This document shows, piece after piece, positions 23,191-35,096 of a DNA stretch of 64,000 nucleotides. The notes beneath the pieces are model-generated. The model was not told the DNA's origin. It worked only from the letters and a program-made list of their open reading frames with translations, and searched no databases. Every line of letters begins with the position of its first letter. Within the stretch, counting starts at the first letter, position 1. The translations under genes and the position numbers were made by a program. The stretch spans positions 18,806,944-18,870,943 of the forward strand of contig NC_088871.1 of assembly GCF_032884065.1 (NCBI RefSeq). Reading direction: 5' to 3'. The stretch comes from Artemia franciscana (Eukaryota > Arthropoda > Branchiopoda > Anostraca > Artemiidae).

Positions 23191-24985
23191 TATTTCTGTT
23201 CTGTTGACAGAAGAGCTTTAACAGAGGCGTATGACACTGCTGCGGTTAAGGTTGGAAATGAGGTTAGTAGTTGGTTTTGTATTAAAATCTGGAGTTATGC
23301 ATAATTGTGTTCTATGTCCATTTATATAAAATCATTTTGATTGACTTTGTCTAAAGGAGCATAAGAAAGACAATGGAAGAATACGAAATCAAATGGGGAG
23401 GAAAAATTTCCTGGACTATAGATAATGCTGATGATTGAAGCATCCTAGTTGAAAGTTTGAGCAAAATGAATGAACTTTTAGAGGCTTTGTGAGTTCAGGG
23501 TAGTAGAATAGGTTTGAAAATAAACGTTAAAAAGACTAAGTCACTAAGGCTAGGAATAAGTGAAGATGAAAAGGTGACGTTGGGTAACGATAATATTGAT
23601 CAGGTGGGCAGCTTCACTTACCTTGGTAGTATTATTGGTAAAGATGGTGGGAGCAGTGAAGATGCTATAAGTACAATAGTAAAGGCTAAGGATGTTTTTT
23701 CACAGTTAAAACAAGAGCTAAGAGCTCATATGGCACTTCTAACGAGGCAAGAAGAGCTAAAAGCCAAGAGATCATATGGTATGAACTCTAACAAAATTCT
23801 ATGAACCAATAGATGGATTTAAAAGGAAAATAAGAGGCTTAATGCCGGTCAGGATTTACAATAAGAGCTCTGAGTCACGATGTCCTTCTAATATCAAAAT
23901 TCATTAGAATTCGATCACCCACTCGTAAGTTATCAATACCTAATTTTTCTAGTTTTTCCTCTCCCTTTAGCCCCCCAGATGGTCGAATCTGAGAAAACGA
24001 CTTTATCAAGTCAATTTGTGCAGCTCCCTGACACGCCTACCAATTTTCATCGTCCTAGCACATCCAGAAGCACCAAACTCACCAAATCACTGAACCCCTC
24101 CCCCAACTCCCCCAAAGAGAGCAAATCCAGTGCTGTTCCGTCAATCACGTATCAAGGACATTTGCTTATTCTATCCACCAAGCTTCTTCTTGATTCCTCT
24201 ACTCCAAGTGTTTTCCAAAGCTTCCCCCCCCCAACTCCCTTAATGTCAAGAGATCTGGTCGGAATTTGAAATAAGAGCTCTGAGACACGATATCCTTCCA
24301 AACATCAAATTTCATTAAGATCTGATCAACCGTTCGTAAGTTAAAAATACTTCAATTTTTCTATTTTTCCGAATTAACGGGCCCCCACTCCTCCCCAGAT
24401 GGTCAAATTGGAAAAACGACTATTTCTAATTTAATCTGGTCCGGTCCCTGATACGCCTGCCAAATTTAAACGTCCTAGCTTACCTGGAAGTGCCTAAAGT
24501 AGCAAAACCGGGACCGACAGACCGACAGAATTTGCGATTGCTATGTGTCACTTGGTGAATACCAACTGCCATAAAAACGTTTGAAAGAATAGGAAGATGA
24601 GTCTGCAATCCAAGATTAGAATATTGGAATGTAGAGAGATGAGAATGGCCAAGTATGGCTCTGACGCATGGGTGCTCCGAAAAGCGGATGAAAATTTGGT
24701 AGATGTTTTCCAGAGAAATTGCCTGAGGATTGTTCTGGGCAATCGGCTGACTGACAGTATTTCAAAGAGTAGGCTGTAAGAAAAATGTGGTTCAATCCCG
24801 CTTTCTAGGGTTATAGCGAGAGAAAGGTTGAGATGGCTAGGAAACGTTCTGCAGATGAAGTATGACAGATTGCCAAAGATTGTCTTTTTCGGAAAATCGC
24901 CTAGGGCTAAACGGAAGTGCGTAGCTGTGTTGGCATCAGGCGGCTTGGTGCTGCAGTAAGTTGCTAGTAGTAGTAGTAGTATTTC
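23191..24985 (+). pseudogene. RTE-type LINE fragment, unit 2, interrupted, ending in (TAG)n
   Basis: Starts immediately after the TAG tail of unit 1 with VDRRALTEAYDTAAVKVGNEVSS. It continues through degraded RT to the open segment at 23514-23710 (NVKKTKSLRLGISEDEKVTL, GSFTYLGSIIGKDGG). It is interrupted by an element at 23711-24577 and resumes with FERIGR and RNCLRIVLGNRLTDSISKSR, ending SCVGIRRLGAAVSC and a (TAG)5 tail at about 24960-24984. The catalytic YADD region is frameshifted. The element family is the one with an RTE/BovB-like endonuclease-RT polyprotein. Confidence 0.9.
23711..24577 (+). mobile_element. Long member of the 3'-hairpin element family, inside RTE unit 2
   Basis: Same start (acaagagctaagagctcata) and end (cacttggtgaataccaactg at 24549-24568, then ccataaaaa) as 9679-10235. 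The empty site is visible in unit 3 near 25448-25460 (cagtt-A-run-gtttgaaag), which fixes the insertion ends to within the A run. The element is internally duplicated: aagagctctgag(t/a)cacgat through ccagatggtc to cctgacacgcct recurs at about 23860-24060 and 24270-24470. No protein of its own. Confidence 0.88.
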
Positions 24986-25835
24986 TATTCTGTTGATAGA
25001 AGAGCTCCAGCAGAGGTCTATGATACTGCTGCGTTTATGGTAGTAAATGAGGTGAGTAGTCAGTTTCGTATTAAAATCAGAAGTTAAGCAGAATTGTGTT
25101 CTATCCCCGTTTATATGGATCATTTTGATGGATTTTGTCTTAAGGAGCACAGGAAAGGCAATGGGAGAATACAGAGTCAAATGGGGAGGAAAAACATTTC
25201 CTGGACTTAGACAATGCTGATGATTAAAGCATCCTAGGTGAAAGTTTGAGCAAAATGAATGAACTTTTAGATGTTTTACGAGTTCAGGGTATTAGAATAG
25301 GTTTGAAAATAAATGTTAAGAAGACTAAGTCGCTAAGGCTAGGAATAAGTAAAGATGAAAAGGTAACATGGAATGAAAGGTGAAAGGTGGTGAAGAAAAG
25401 TGAAGATATTATAAGCAGAATAGCAAAGGTTAGGATGTTTTTACACAGTTAAAAAAAAAGTTTGAAAGAATAGGAAGATAAGTCTGCATTCCAAGATTAG
25501 AATATTGGAAGGTACAGTGATGACAGTGGTCAAATATGACTCTGAAGCATGGGCACTCCGAAAAGTGGATGAAGCAGATTTAATAGATATTTTGCAAAGG
25601 AATTGCCTGCAGAATTGCAGACTGACTGACCGTATTTCAAACAATAGGCTGCACAAGAAATGTGGTTCAATCCCGCTTTCTAGGGCTATAATAGGAGAAA
25701 GGTTGCGATTACTTGGGCACGTTCTGTAGATGAAGGATGAAGGACTGCCGAAGATTGTCCTTCTCGGCCAACCATCGAGGGCCAGATGGAAAGCAGGTCA
25801 TCCGGGGTTGGGGCTGGAGGATGTCATAGAGAAAG
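24986..25835 (+). pseudogene. RTE-type LINE fragment, unit 3
   Basis: Begins at the same internal point as unit 2, directly after its TAG tail (gttgatagaagagctccagc). It covers RT remnants (CVLSPFIWIILMDFVLRS-like on shifting frames), NVKKTKSLRLGIS, then FERIGR without interruption, and ends at about 25835 in KAGHPGLGLEDVIE. There it is cut by a composite-repeat half hairpin. The segment MTVVKYDSEAWALRKVDEAD at 25518-25577 is the best preserved. Confidence 0.88.
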
Positions 25836-27006
25836 AAAATTTGACTCTTTCTCTCAATTCTATTCTATTAAACAGTAAAAAACTTTAGTGCAAAGAGCGG
25901 GGCGTTGAGAAGGGAACAGCCCATTTCATACACGGAGTAATTTCTGTTCGTTTTAAGTTTTAATGTCGCTCCTTACTTTCAGTTAAAAAAACTAGGTTTC
26001 TTATTTAATTTCTGATGTTTGATTTTGGCTCTCCGCACATAAATTATTAAAATAAAATTTGCATATTAATTCTTTGTTTTGGCTAAATGGCTTTCTCTTA
26101 GTTTTGATCAGACGATTTTGAGAAAAAGGGGTGAGGGAGGAGTCCTAGTTGCCCTCCAATATTTTGGTTACTTAAAAAGGTAACTATTAGTTTTTATTAG
26201 TAAAAAATATACGTAACTTAGGAATTAACTTACAAAACGAACTTCGATATTTCTATATTTTTATTATGGATATGAGAGGGTTTGTCCCCTCATTAATACC
26301 TGAAATTTTGTTTTTGGGTTTGTCCCCATTAATACCCTCATAAAGCTGAAATTTTGTCCAAATTCTTTAAGAATGACCTCTGAATCAGAAAGGCCGTAGA
26401 ATAAATAGGTGAAATTACTAAAAATACTTTAGCGTAAAGAGCTAGGTATTTAGAAAGAGAAGAGCCCCTCATATGTGAAATAATCTCTGTTCCCTTTAAG
26501 TTTTAATGCTGCTCTTTACTTTCAGTTGAAAAAAAACTTCTTCATATTTATTTTTTCATTGTTTTTTTATAATAAAGCTAGAAAATCCTGCCCCCCTTCA
26601 TTTAATTTCTCTGCTCCCGTGACATATTCCTCCAATGAAAGATCCACCCACATAGCCCCCTCCTCTCAGACCTCCCCCAACCAAAAAATGCCCTTGAAAA
26701 CGTATGTATACTTCCCAATAACCATTACTGTATGTTAACACTGGTTAAAGTTTGTAGCTTGCAGCCCCTCCCCCGCGGACCCTTGTGGAGTAAGTCATCC
26801 CCAAAGACATTGTTATCATGTTTTTCGACTATGCTGAACAAAATGGCTATCTCAAAATTTTGATCCGTTGACTTTAGGAAAAATGAGCGTGGGAGGGGGC
26901 CTAGGCGCCCCAAAAAATGTTTTTGGTCACTTTTAGTAGGCTTTTCAGTAGATAATTAATTTTTCAAAACTCGTTGAATATTTTGATTTTTCAAGCTTAG
27001 GCCTAG

Positions 27007-27008
<2 letters not shown>

Positions 27009-27059
<51 letters not shown>
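27009..27059. repeat. Poly-T tract, 51 nt
   Basis: Uninterrupted run of T directly preceding a hairpin repeat (actgaaagtaaggag). On the opposite strand it is a poly-A tract, possibly grown from the A-run that precedes most hairpins of this family. Confidence 0.97.
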
Positions 27060-27062
<3 letters not shown>

Positions 27063-27892
27063 GAAAGTAAGGAGTGACATGAAAACTTAAAACGAACAAA
27101 AATTATTCCGTATACGAAAGGGGCTGTCCCCTCCTCAAAACCTCGCTCTTTACGCTAAAGTTTTATACTGTTTTTAAAAACGGAGCTGTGAAAAAGAGTC
27201 AGACTTAAGCGTAAAGAGCGAGGCGTTGAGAAGGGAACTGCTCCTTTCATATACGGAATAATTCCTTTCGCTTAAGTTTTAATGTCGTTCCTTACTTTCA
27301 GTAGAAAATTTTTCATTTAATTTCTGATGGTTTCCTAAACTATGCCAGGAAATCTGACCCCGTATCCATGGAGAAACCCTCTCACTAAGGAAATATCCTC
27401 TAGACAATTCAATCCCAGTGAAAAGTTACACCAGAAAATTACTCTTGACTACTCCGCGCGTAAAACTGAGATGGAAATAGAAAGCAAAATATACAAAAAG
27501 AATTTTGTATAAGAATTCTGACAAATTCCGTCAATGTATAATTTCCCCTGACAAGTTCACTCCCTAGAAACTTCCCTCCCCATGGAAAATTCTCCCGTGG
27601 AGAAAATTAGAGCAGAAAATCCTCTCCCCGCCCGAAAATGTGTGCATGCGTCCCAATAACAAATTTTATTTGGAAACAATGGATACATTTTATAGCTTAA
27701 AAACCTTTCCCCTGGGGCTTTGTGGAGTATCGTGTTATGCCCGAAAATATAGTTATTGGGCCTTTCAACTATGATGAATCGAATTTGCCATTATTTTTTC
27801 CTTTTCTATTACTGTTTTTGCAACAATCTTGTTTTTATTTGAATTGGTACGAAGGATTAGCATGAATGGTATCCAACTGGTTGCTTATTCAA

Positions 27893-28199
27893 GTATTGAA
27901 TAAAAAAACAAGTTTTTTTTAACTGCAAGTAAGGAGCAACACTAAAACTTAAAACGAACAGAAGTTATTCCGTATATGAAAGGGGTTGTCTCCTCTTCAA
28001 CGCCTGGCTCTTTACGCTAAAGTTTGACTCTTTCTTACAACTTTACTTTTTAAAACAATAAAGACTTTAGAGTAGGGAGCGAGGCGTTGAGGAGGGGACA
28101 ACCCCTTTCGTGTAAGGAATAATTTCTGTTCGTTTCAAGTTTTAGTGTCGCTCCTTACTTGCAGTTAAAAAGAAACCTTGTTTTTTTATTTAATTTCTG
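27893..28199. repeat. Palindromic hairpin repeat of family A
   Basis: The arm aagtaaggagc...cttaaaacgaacag...ctctttacgctaaag is mirrored by ctttagagtagggagcgagg...ctgttcgtttcaag...gctccttacttgcag. Arms are about 125 bp and the loop about 30-40 bp. Potential long stem-loop if transcribed. Confidence 0.9.
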
Positions 28200-29345
28200 A
28201 GCGTTTTCGAATTAATACATGTTTTAATTTTGGCTCACAGCACATGAATAATTAAATCAAGTTTTTTTACTTTAATTTTTTTTTCTGCTAAATGGCATTC
28301 TCATAGTTACAAATTAACTTACGAATTAACTTGTGTAACTTACGAATTAACTTATGTAACAAACTTCTACATTTGCATATTTTTAATACGTATGTGAGAG
28401 GTTTTGCCCCCTCGTCAATACCTCGCTCTTCACACTAATGCTTGAATTTTGTCCCAATTATTCAAGAATGACCCCTGAATCACAAAGGCCGTAGAATAAA
28501 TAGTTGAAATTGCTAGAAATACTTTAGCGTAAAGAGCGAGGTATTTTGGAGGAGATGAACCCCTTATTTACGTAATAATTTCTGTTTTTTTTAAGTTTTA
28601 ATGCTGCTCCTTACTTCCAGCAAAATTTTTTTCTCATTGTTTCTCTTAAATAGTGCTAGAAAATCTTGCAGCCCCTTCATGGGAATTCTCTTCCCTCATG
28701 ATAAATTCCTCAATGGAAAGATATTCCCACGTAACCCCTTCTCCTGACCCACCTCCCTCCCCCTCAACATGAAAGAATCCCCCTCAAAACGTCTGTACAC
28801 TTCCCAATAACCCCTAGTGTATGTAAACAATGGTCAAAGTTTGTAACTTGCAGCCCCGCCCCCGGGGGCTTTGGGAGATTAAGTCGTCCCGAAAGATATG
28901 ATTGTCAGGTTTTTCGACTATACTGAATAAAATGACTATATCAGAATTTTGATCCGGTGACTTTGGGAAAAAATGAGCGTGGGAGGGGGTCTAGGTGCCC
29001 TCCGATTTTTTTTGTCACCTAAAAACGGCACTAGAACTTTTGATTTCCATTAGAATGAACCCTCTGGCGACATTGTAGGACCAATGGGTCGATACGATCA
29101 CCCCTGAAAAAAAAAAAAAATAAACACACACCCGTGATCTGTCTTCTGGCAAAAATAAAAATAATTCTACGTTTTTGTAGATAGGAGCTTGAAACTTCAA
29201 TAGTAGGGTTCTCTGATACGCTGAATTTGATGGTGTGATTATCATTAAGAACCATTAAGATTCAGTTACTTTTAGGGGGTCTTTCCCCCTACTTTTTAAA
29301 ATACGGCAAATTTTCTCAAAACGACTAGAACCGTCCCTTAAAAGG

Positions 29346-30812
29346 CTCTTTACGGGTAGGCACACGGTGAAAAAAAAAAAAATTCTAAATTCAATAAAAA
29401 ACCACTAAATCAACCAAAAAATTACTAGAATTATACTAAGAATAGTTGTTTTGCTTCATTAACATGTTCTATACAGGAACACTAATGGGATGGGTGTAAA
29501 ATTAAGCCCCCCCCCTAGATGTGGAAAAATACCTTTAGAGTGGTGTTTTGCTTTTTCTCAAGCGAAATATTACCCTTAAAAATTTTTAAAATTGCCTTTT
29601 CGCATCTTTACGCATAGATTAGAACAAAATCCTTGTTTTCTCTCTGTATTATCCTGATTTGACACCTGGATTTAACCTCCGATTGGTGAAAATTGGTTTT
29701 CGATGATCTATTCGAAAAATTTAATTTTAGTTTTTATTTTTTTTTCCTTGTCAACTTAAAAACCAGTTTAATCCCAACAAATATGGGAACTATTTTCTTT
29801 TCTGTATTTGAGCTAGTTTATTCACTGAACACAAGCGACAATTTTGAAAATGACCTTTTTATACTTTAATGGAGAAAACTTATCTCGCCCTTCACAAATT
29901 TTAATGAGCATTGGTCTTATTGTTTCTTTAATAAAACCAAAGAAAATGTTCTCCAAATAAATTTTCGTTTATTAATTAATGATTACAAAAACTTTTTCCA
30001 CGCAATATGTTTTCAAAGGAGAGTAAAGAGCTTCATTAAACCAAAACGACCAAAAATACAATAAAATAATATACCAAGCGTAAAACTACCTCAAATCAGG
30101 ATTAACAAATAAATCAAACCCACAAGGAACAGAAATTACAACAAATAACCGAGTCAAACTTTTTTAACACGATTAGGGCTTACAACCCTTATGCTTTCTC
30201 AAGGCCAGAACATAATTTTTATTCTACTGAAAAAATAAAAAAGAAAGTGGATTGTCAGTTAAATATACATATGCTCATATTTATTCTTGAGAATCTTGAT
30301 GATTTAATTCATTAGAGTTATTAAAGTGAAAACTTTCAATTTTTTATATAATAATAATTGAAATTAATAAGTTTAACACACATACACAAAAACAGTTTTG
30401 TCTTAAAATTTCATTTAATAGTTTTTACACATTTTTATTTTCAAAATTTGAGCATAGAGTCCAATTTGTTCCACACATCAAGATCTATGTGTCCTACGAA
30501 ACGTACTTTTGGATGAAACTAACTAGAAACTGTTAACTACTAGAACTATAAATTGGGTAGTTGCGGTAAGAAAATGTACAAATGAACAAATCTTGAAACA
30601 GATCTGGCAAACTACTAGTGAAGGAAGTAAAGAAACGATAACATAAGGATCCAATCGAAATTTCATACAACAATATACATTTAAGATCACCTACTTCATA
30701 GATGAACGAGACTAGTGGGAACAAATAAACGTAATAACTTTATTCTGGAGAATCTAGACAGGCTTAATCAGCAACCAGAACACAGAGCCCAAAACAGAAA
30801 CTTAGTGCAAAA
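29346..30812. other. Intergenic / presumed 5' side of GCLC, largely unique
   Basis: AT-rich sequence with few repeat phrases, unlike its neighbours. No domain was read. If the candidate first coding exon at 30813 is right, the GCLC promoter and 5' UTR lie here. Confidence 0.4.
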
Positions 30813-30827
30813 ATGGGTATTAGTATT
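30813..30827 (+). CDS. GCLC: Candidate first coding exon of GCLC (5 codons)
   Basis: ATG GGT ATT AGT ATT followed directly by a GTAAGG donor gives MGISI, phase 0. Joined to the next exon it yields MGISI/ELAKGSPLSW, comparable with the animal GCLC start MGLLS..GSPLSW. The start context is favourable (A at -3, G at +4, preceded by gcaaaa). The coding exon at 43126 must be spliced, because an in-frame stop lies just upstream of its acceptor. The evidence is a 15-bp match, so a chance hit is possible and the implied intron is 12.3 kb. Treat as the best candidate, not a proven exon. Confidence 0.45.
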
Positions 30828-31109
30828 GTAAGGATCTAAGAAATATTTTAAACAAAACAAAAGGCCCAAATTGCAAGAAACTCTTGGACAAGGGCATATA
30901 TATGTTCCTCAAATGAAAGATTTTTGATCAGAGTAGTCCCTCCAGGTAGTTGACTGAAGTTTTCCAACAAACTTAATGTGTACCCACAACTAAAAACTTA
31001 TTACACTTGACACCCTATCGAGAAAAGACTCAAAGTCACCAACTGTCACGTTTCTCAAATCCTTTTAAATTTCAAAAATTTTTAGTTATTAGCGCCGGAA
31101 GTCTAAATT

Positions 31110-31401
31110 AGATAGGAACTTAAAACCTCTACGGTAGGATTCTCTGGTATGCTAAATCTGATGTGTCAATTTCGTTAAGATCCCTTGACTTGTTGAAGAT
31201 GTTTTTCTTTTTTGAAAATTATATAACTTTTTTCAAACTCGTTGCTTTTGATGGATGAGATTAAACTTAAGGAATAATATATATTTAGAACCTATAGAAA
31301 AAATTCAATTCGTTGATGTGTTAGTTTTTATCAAAATTTCCTTCGCTCAAAATTGGGCCAATACACTCCTTACTTATAGCTGGTTACCACAAAATATTTG
31401 A
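31110..31401 (-). repeat. Diverged terminal piece of the composite repeat
   Basis: Old copy of the segment gataggagcttgaaacttctac...ggttctctgatacgctgaatctgatg...actaaacttgatgaa...ctccttactacagttcgttaccac, with many substitutions. Confidence 0.75.
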
Positions 31402-32649
31402 CTGGTGTAAAAAATAAAATGTTTGAATAGTACAAAAAAAGAGCTTCTATATTCAAATCCTGAGTTGCTCATTTTTATGAAATATTAGGGCTGTTTGGAG
31501 AAAAAACTGTGGTTTTGATGGACAAGGAAAAAAATTAAAATTCAAAATAATTTTTTTTGATTTGATCCCCGATTACCGCCTTTGGATCTTATAAGATCTC
31601 CGGATTCCCCCTTAGGTATCTTATAATCTAATCTCGACACATCTTACCCCACAATATTCCACCGTATTGCAGTTTGATCATTTTGGATTCCTTAACTCAT
31701 TTCTTCAACGTAGCGTAAAATATATCATTTTCTAGGCAGCATTAATGAGACATGCAAATGAGACGCTGCTTGAAATGACTGAATGTTGCCGGTAAATCAA
31801 CATCGATTAGTTATGCTGTTACAGAAAGACAAATAAAGGGTTAAAATTTGCTATGATAAGATTTAACACTTCAAAACACGTTTGGTTCTAGGAATTGTGG
31901 GAATGGACATGAAGAATTAGAAGGGTAACAAACCCTAGTCTAAAGATATTGTAATGGCAGTTAACCCATATAAAGTAGCACTTTCATCATGACAAGAAAG
32001 GTAATATAGGTTTTAATTTCTTTCTTATTACTTTCCCTTTGTTGTATTGATGTATGCTCATGAGGAATTTTTGAAACCATTATACCTAATTTAATGATAA
32101 ATAATGGGGACTGTATTTTTTTTTTAAAACGTGGATTTTTTTTAATTTTTATTCATTGTAAAATTTGAGAAAGATCATTAATTTTACTTATTAGTAAAAT
32201 TGTGCATATATAAAGCTAGTTCAAATAAATTAACTTGTGATAATTCCCTGTATTTCTAAATTTTTGAAAAATGAACGCCTTATTAAAAACATTAGAAACA
32301 AAGTATGGTTTAGCTCAGTAGAAACATAAAGCGCTTTAGTATATTTCTTAGAGTAGAAAAAAGTAATTAGAAAGTTTTAATATTGTTTGAATTTACTTAA
32401 TTTTGTGCGACTTTTGCAAAATGAGCCCAATGCAATGAGTGGCGCTCTTTTTGGTTGTAAAAGGGATATTTTGCTAAGGCTATAAACTAACTTCATGAAT
32501 TAACATCATAATTTAAAATTGTCCTTATTATTGATAAAAGTGATCAAATACCTAGAGTTTATGGGCTTTTCCTGCCCTGCAATTATCAGCTAACTATGTT
32601 GGCTAGCAGTTTTGTTAGAAATCGGCAACAGAATTGTTAGTTAATAAAC

Positions 32650-32940
32650 ATTGTGCTTCGTGTAACTCAGCCCTGTTTAACTCAACCTCGTTCAATTTGG
32701 CCGTCTTTTAACTCAATATCCATTCAACCCAGCCCCCATTCAGCTCAATATCAACTACCGTTTAACTCAAACCTCATTCAACTCAGTCTCAGTCCCCGTT
32801 TGATCAACTCAACCCCATTCAAATCAAGCTCCGTATAACTCAACCTCAGATGAATTCAATCCAGTTCCTTTCAACCCATGCAACCCAACCCTTAATTAAC
32901 TCATTCCCCATGCAGCTCAACCCCCATTCAATTTGCCCGA
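32650..32940. repeat. Degenerate short-unit repeat, strand-biased (C/A/T-rich)
   Basis: About 20 loosely repeated units built on ttcaactcaaccccat, with 12-17 bp spacing. G is nearly absent from this strand for almost 300 bp. Sits in the presumed first GCLC intron. Confidence 0.85.
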
Positions 32941-33599
32941 TTTGGTTAATTTGCTATGGCTGACCAAATCTAAAGAGAACACGCGTATAGAATAAAATTA
33001 ATAACACATTTCTCCGTTGTTTTCACTTCATGCAACGTCACGTCTTCTCTGTGTTGAAACGTAGACACCGATAGGTGGAAAAATCCTGATTGATATGACT
33101 GGAAAAGACCATTACTCTTATACGTTCTGCTAGCCCAATAGCTCCAGCCTTTCCACTTGAGACATGACACCAAAAGTGCCGTTTTAAGTGCCATTTGGAA
33201 CTTGCAGATGGTGGAATCTATAGGAAGAACATAGATATGAGCAATATTTACTATAGTATCTTTGTAAACGAGTAATAATTGTTTATTTTTTCTCGAAAAC
33301 GGCTCCATATTTTTTCGAGAAAATTGGTATCTTGGGATATTCTAGGATAAAAAAAAACGATCTAGATAGGTCGAAAGTTTGAGAAAATTCGTTAAGAGCC
33401 TTAATTTTGGAAAGATCAGCTTCAATAATCAAATATCTTTGAACAGATTCAGTTTGAAAAGACATCAAATTGCAGAAAGAGCAAAAAAACTGGTAACTGC
33501 AAAAATGTTAGTATTAATTTTAACAAGGGATTACAACAATTATGAACGGGACATATGAACTTTGAACGGGACATTCACTGACCCTCCCCAGTACTCTCC

Positions 33600-34230
33600 T
33601 ACTTCAACGAATTTTTTTTAGCTGTGCGTGTCGGCGGTATTGTATTTATAAACTCTTATCTCGCATATAAAGGATGCTCGATCAGATCCTTGACTAAATG
33701 TGCAAAGGCTTGGGGTCTGCTGAAGAATCTTGTCAATCAGGTACTGTCAAACTCTACAGTATATAATAATTGGGGACCTTAATATTGATATTAATCAATC
33801 TTCTATAAGAATTGGTTCGCTTTTTGAGTGCATCGTACCGTGTTATGCCCAAATCCTACAAATTTTCATATATTCAACACTCTGGAAGTACAAGTGATAT
33901 TGACCATATTATTTGCTCGCCTGGTATTATCTCTTATTCTGCTTCTGTTCATGTTAACCAGCAAGATACTAAACATATGCCGATTTCAGCGACATTTACA
34001 ATGAATATTGATCTATCAAAAACCAATTGCTCTCTAGAAAAACCGACGTGGCTAGAAAAAAGGAACTGGAGCACAGCAAATATACAACACTACATCTTTA
34101 CTTTGATAGCCCTTCTTTCTTTTATTTGTGAAAATCATTAATTCACAGTCCATCTAAGATATATCGATAAAACTCGTGCAAATAAACAAGCTGGCAATAT
34201 TTCCCTATGTTCTTACGATTATAGAAAACT
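33600..34230 (+). pseudogene. LINE endonuclease fragment
   Basis: Frames around 33770-34140 read GDLNIDINQ, then YIQHSGSTSDIDHIICSPG and DTKHMPISATF. This is the C-terminal end of an apurinic-type LINE endonuclease, whose family shows an S-x-IDH(I/V) motif and a (D/S)DHxPI catalytic histidine motif; here it is TKHMPI, so the Asp is lost. ANKQAGNISLCSYDYRKLALYLK follows at about 34180-34250 in another frame. Truncated on both sides. Confidence 0.8.
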
Positions 34231-34744
34231 AGCACTTTACTTAAAGCACAAAACAATATAGGAGTTTTGGTACAGTAAAAGCAAGCCATTTAAAGACACT
34301 TTTAACATGATGAAAATAAAACATTTTAGGATTGTTACTTATTTTTGTTTTGGTTATTTTGGTATCACTTCTGCGCAATGAGCTCAGTCCAATGACTGAC
34401 TGCCTTTTTGGATCTGAAAAGGACATTTAATGATTATCATGATTGCAGCAGTAGCTGCAACCTAGCAAAGAGCGAGCCATAATCCATAGTGACAAAAAGT
34501 TTTAAAACGTGTTTTTAAAAGAACTTCCTGGTAAATTATTTTCGTTAATCTTGAAAGTAAGTTTATTGCGAAAAATTTTTTATGGAGATTTCGAAAAAGA
34601 GCCTGAAACCCTTGAAAACGGCATCAGATTGAAATGAAAAATTCCATTATTAGAATTAGCATGGTCTAAAACGTTTGGAAGGACAATTACAGTCCTCCAT
34701 CTTGATGACCAAGGAAAATCATTTTTTTTTCATGGGTAGCTCTG

Positions 34745-35011
34745 ATGCGTCTCCTTTTTCTTTTCTTTTTTTCTGTTTCACCAGGGCTAGCAAATGACCT
34801 GAACATCGTAGAAAAATGTTTAATAGTTCATTTGAACGGAAATCAAATTTTTGAGAGCCTTTTTTGTGTGAAAGAAAACATTGGAGGGCAACTAGCCCCC
34901 CCCCCTATGAGCCCCCTCCGCCCAAAGCTGTCTATACAAATAAAACATCAAATCATTGTTCATGCACTGTCCAAGAGAAAAGCCAATAAAAATGGAAAAA
35001 AAAACATTTAG
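34745..35011. repeat. Family-A/B-like repeat piece
   Basis: Contains attggagggcaactagcccccc and a tcacagttttatt-like stretch typical of the composite repeats, but the flanks are too diverged to orient with certainty. Confidence 0.45.
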
Positions 35012-35096
35012 TTCAGGCGGGAGAAGTTTTTTTCACAGTTTTATTGGTAATAATTGCCAGTCTTGTTAGGAATCTTCTCCTTCCTCCATCTCAATC

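Larger units (their letters stand above)
25838..29345 (-). repeat. Cluster of composite (family-A) repeats
   Basis: A half hairpin (25838-25995) is followed by the internal body, recognised by ggctctccgcacataaat, gttttgatcagacgatttt, ggccgtagaataaatag and gtgggagggggcctaggcg. Next come a poly-T run with a hairpin (27009-27326), a diverged subtype (27327-27892), a full hairpin (27893-28199) and another body (28200-29345) truncated before its terminal stem-loop. The same order of phrases recurs at 39027-40771 and, inverted, at 46760-48457. Short open frames here are repeat translations. Confidence 0.88.

Noticed and set aside
24548..25180. Minus-strand 210-codon ORF, the longest in the window
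   Set aside because: It is antisense to RTE LINE units 2 and 3, where the plus strand carries clear RT motifs. No family resemblance on the minus strand.
32650..32940. Telomere-like or satellite DNA reading of the caactcaacccc repeat
   Set aside because: Unit length varies and the motif is not the arthropod TTAGG telomere repeat. Better described as a degenerate minisatellite.
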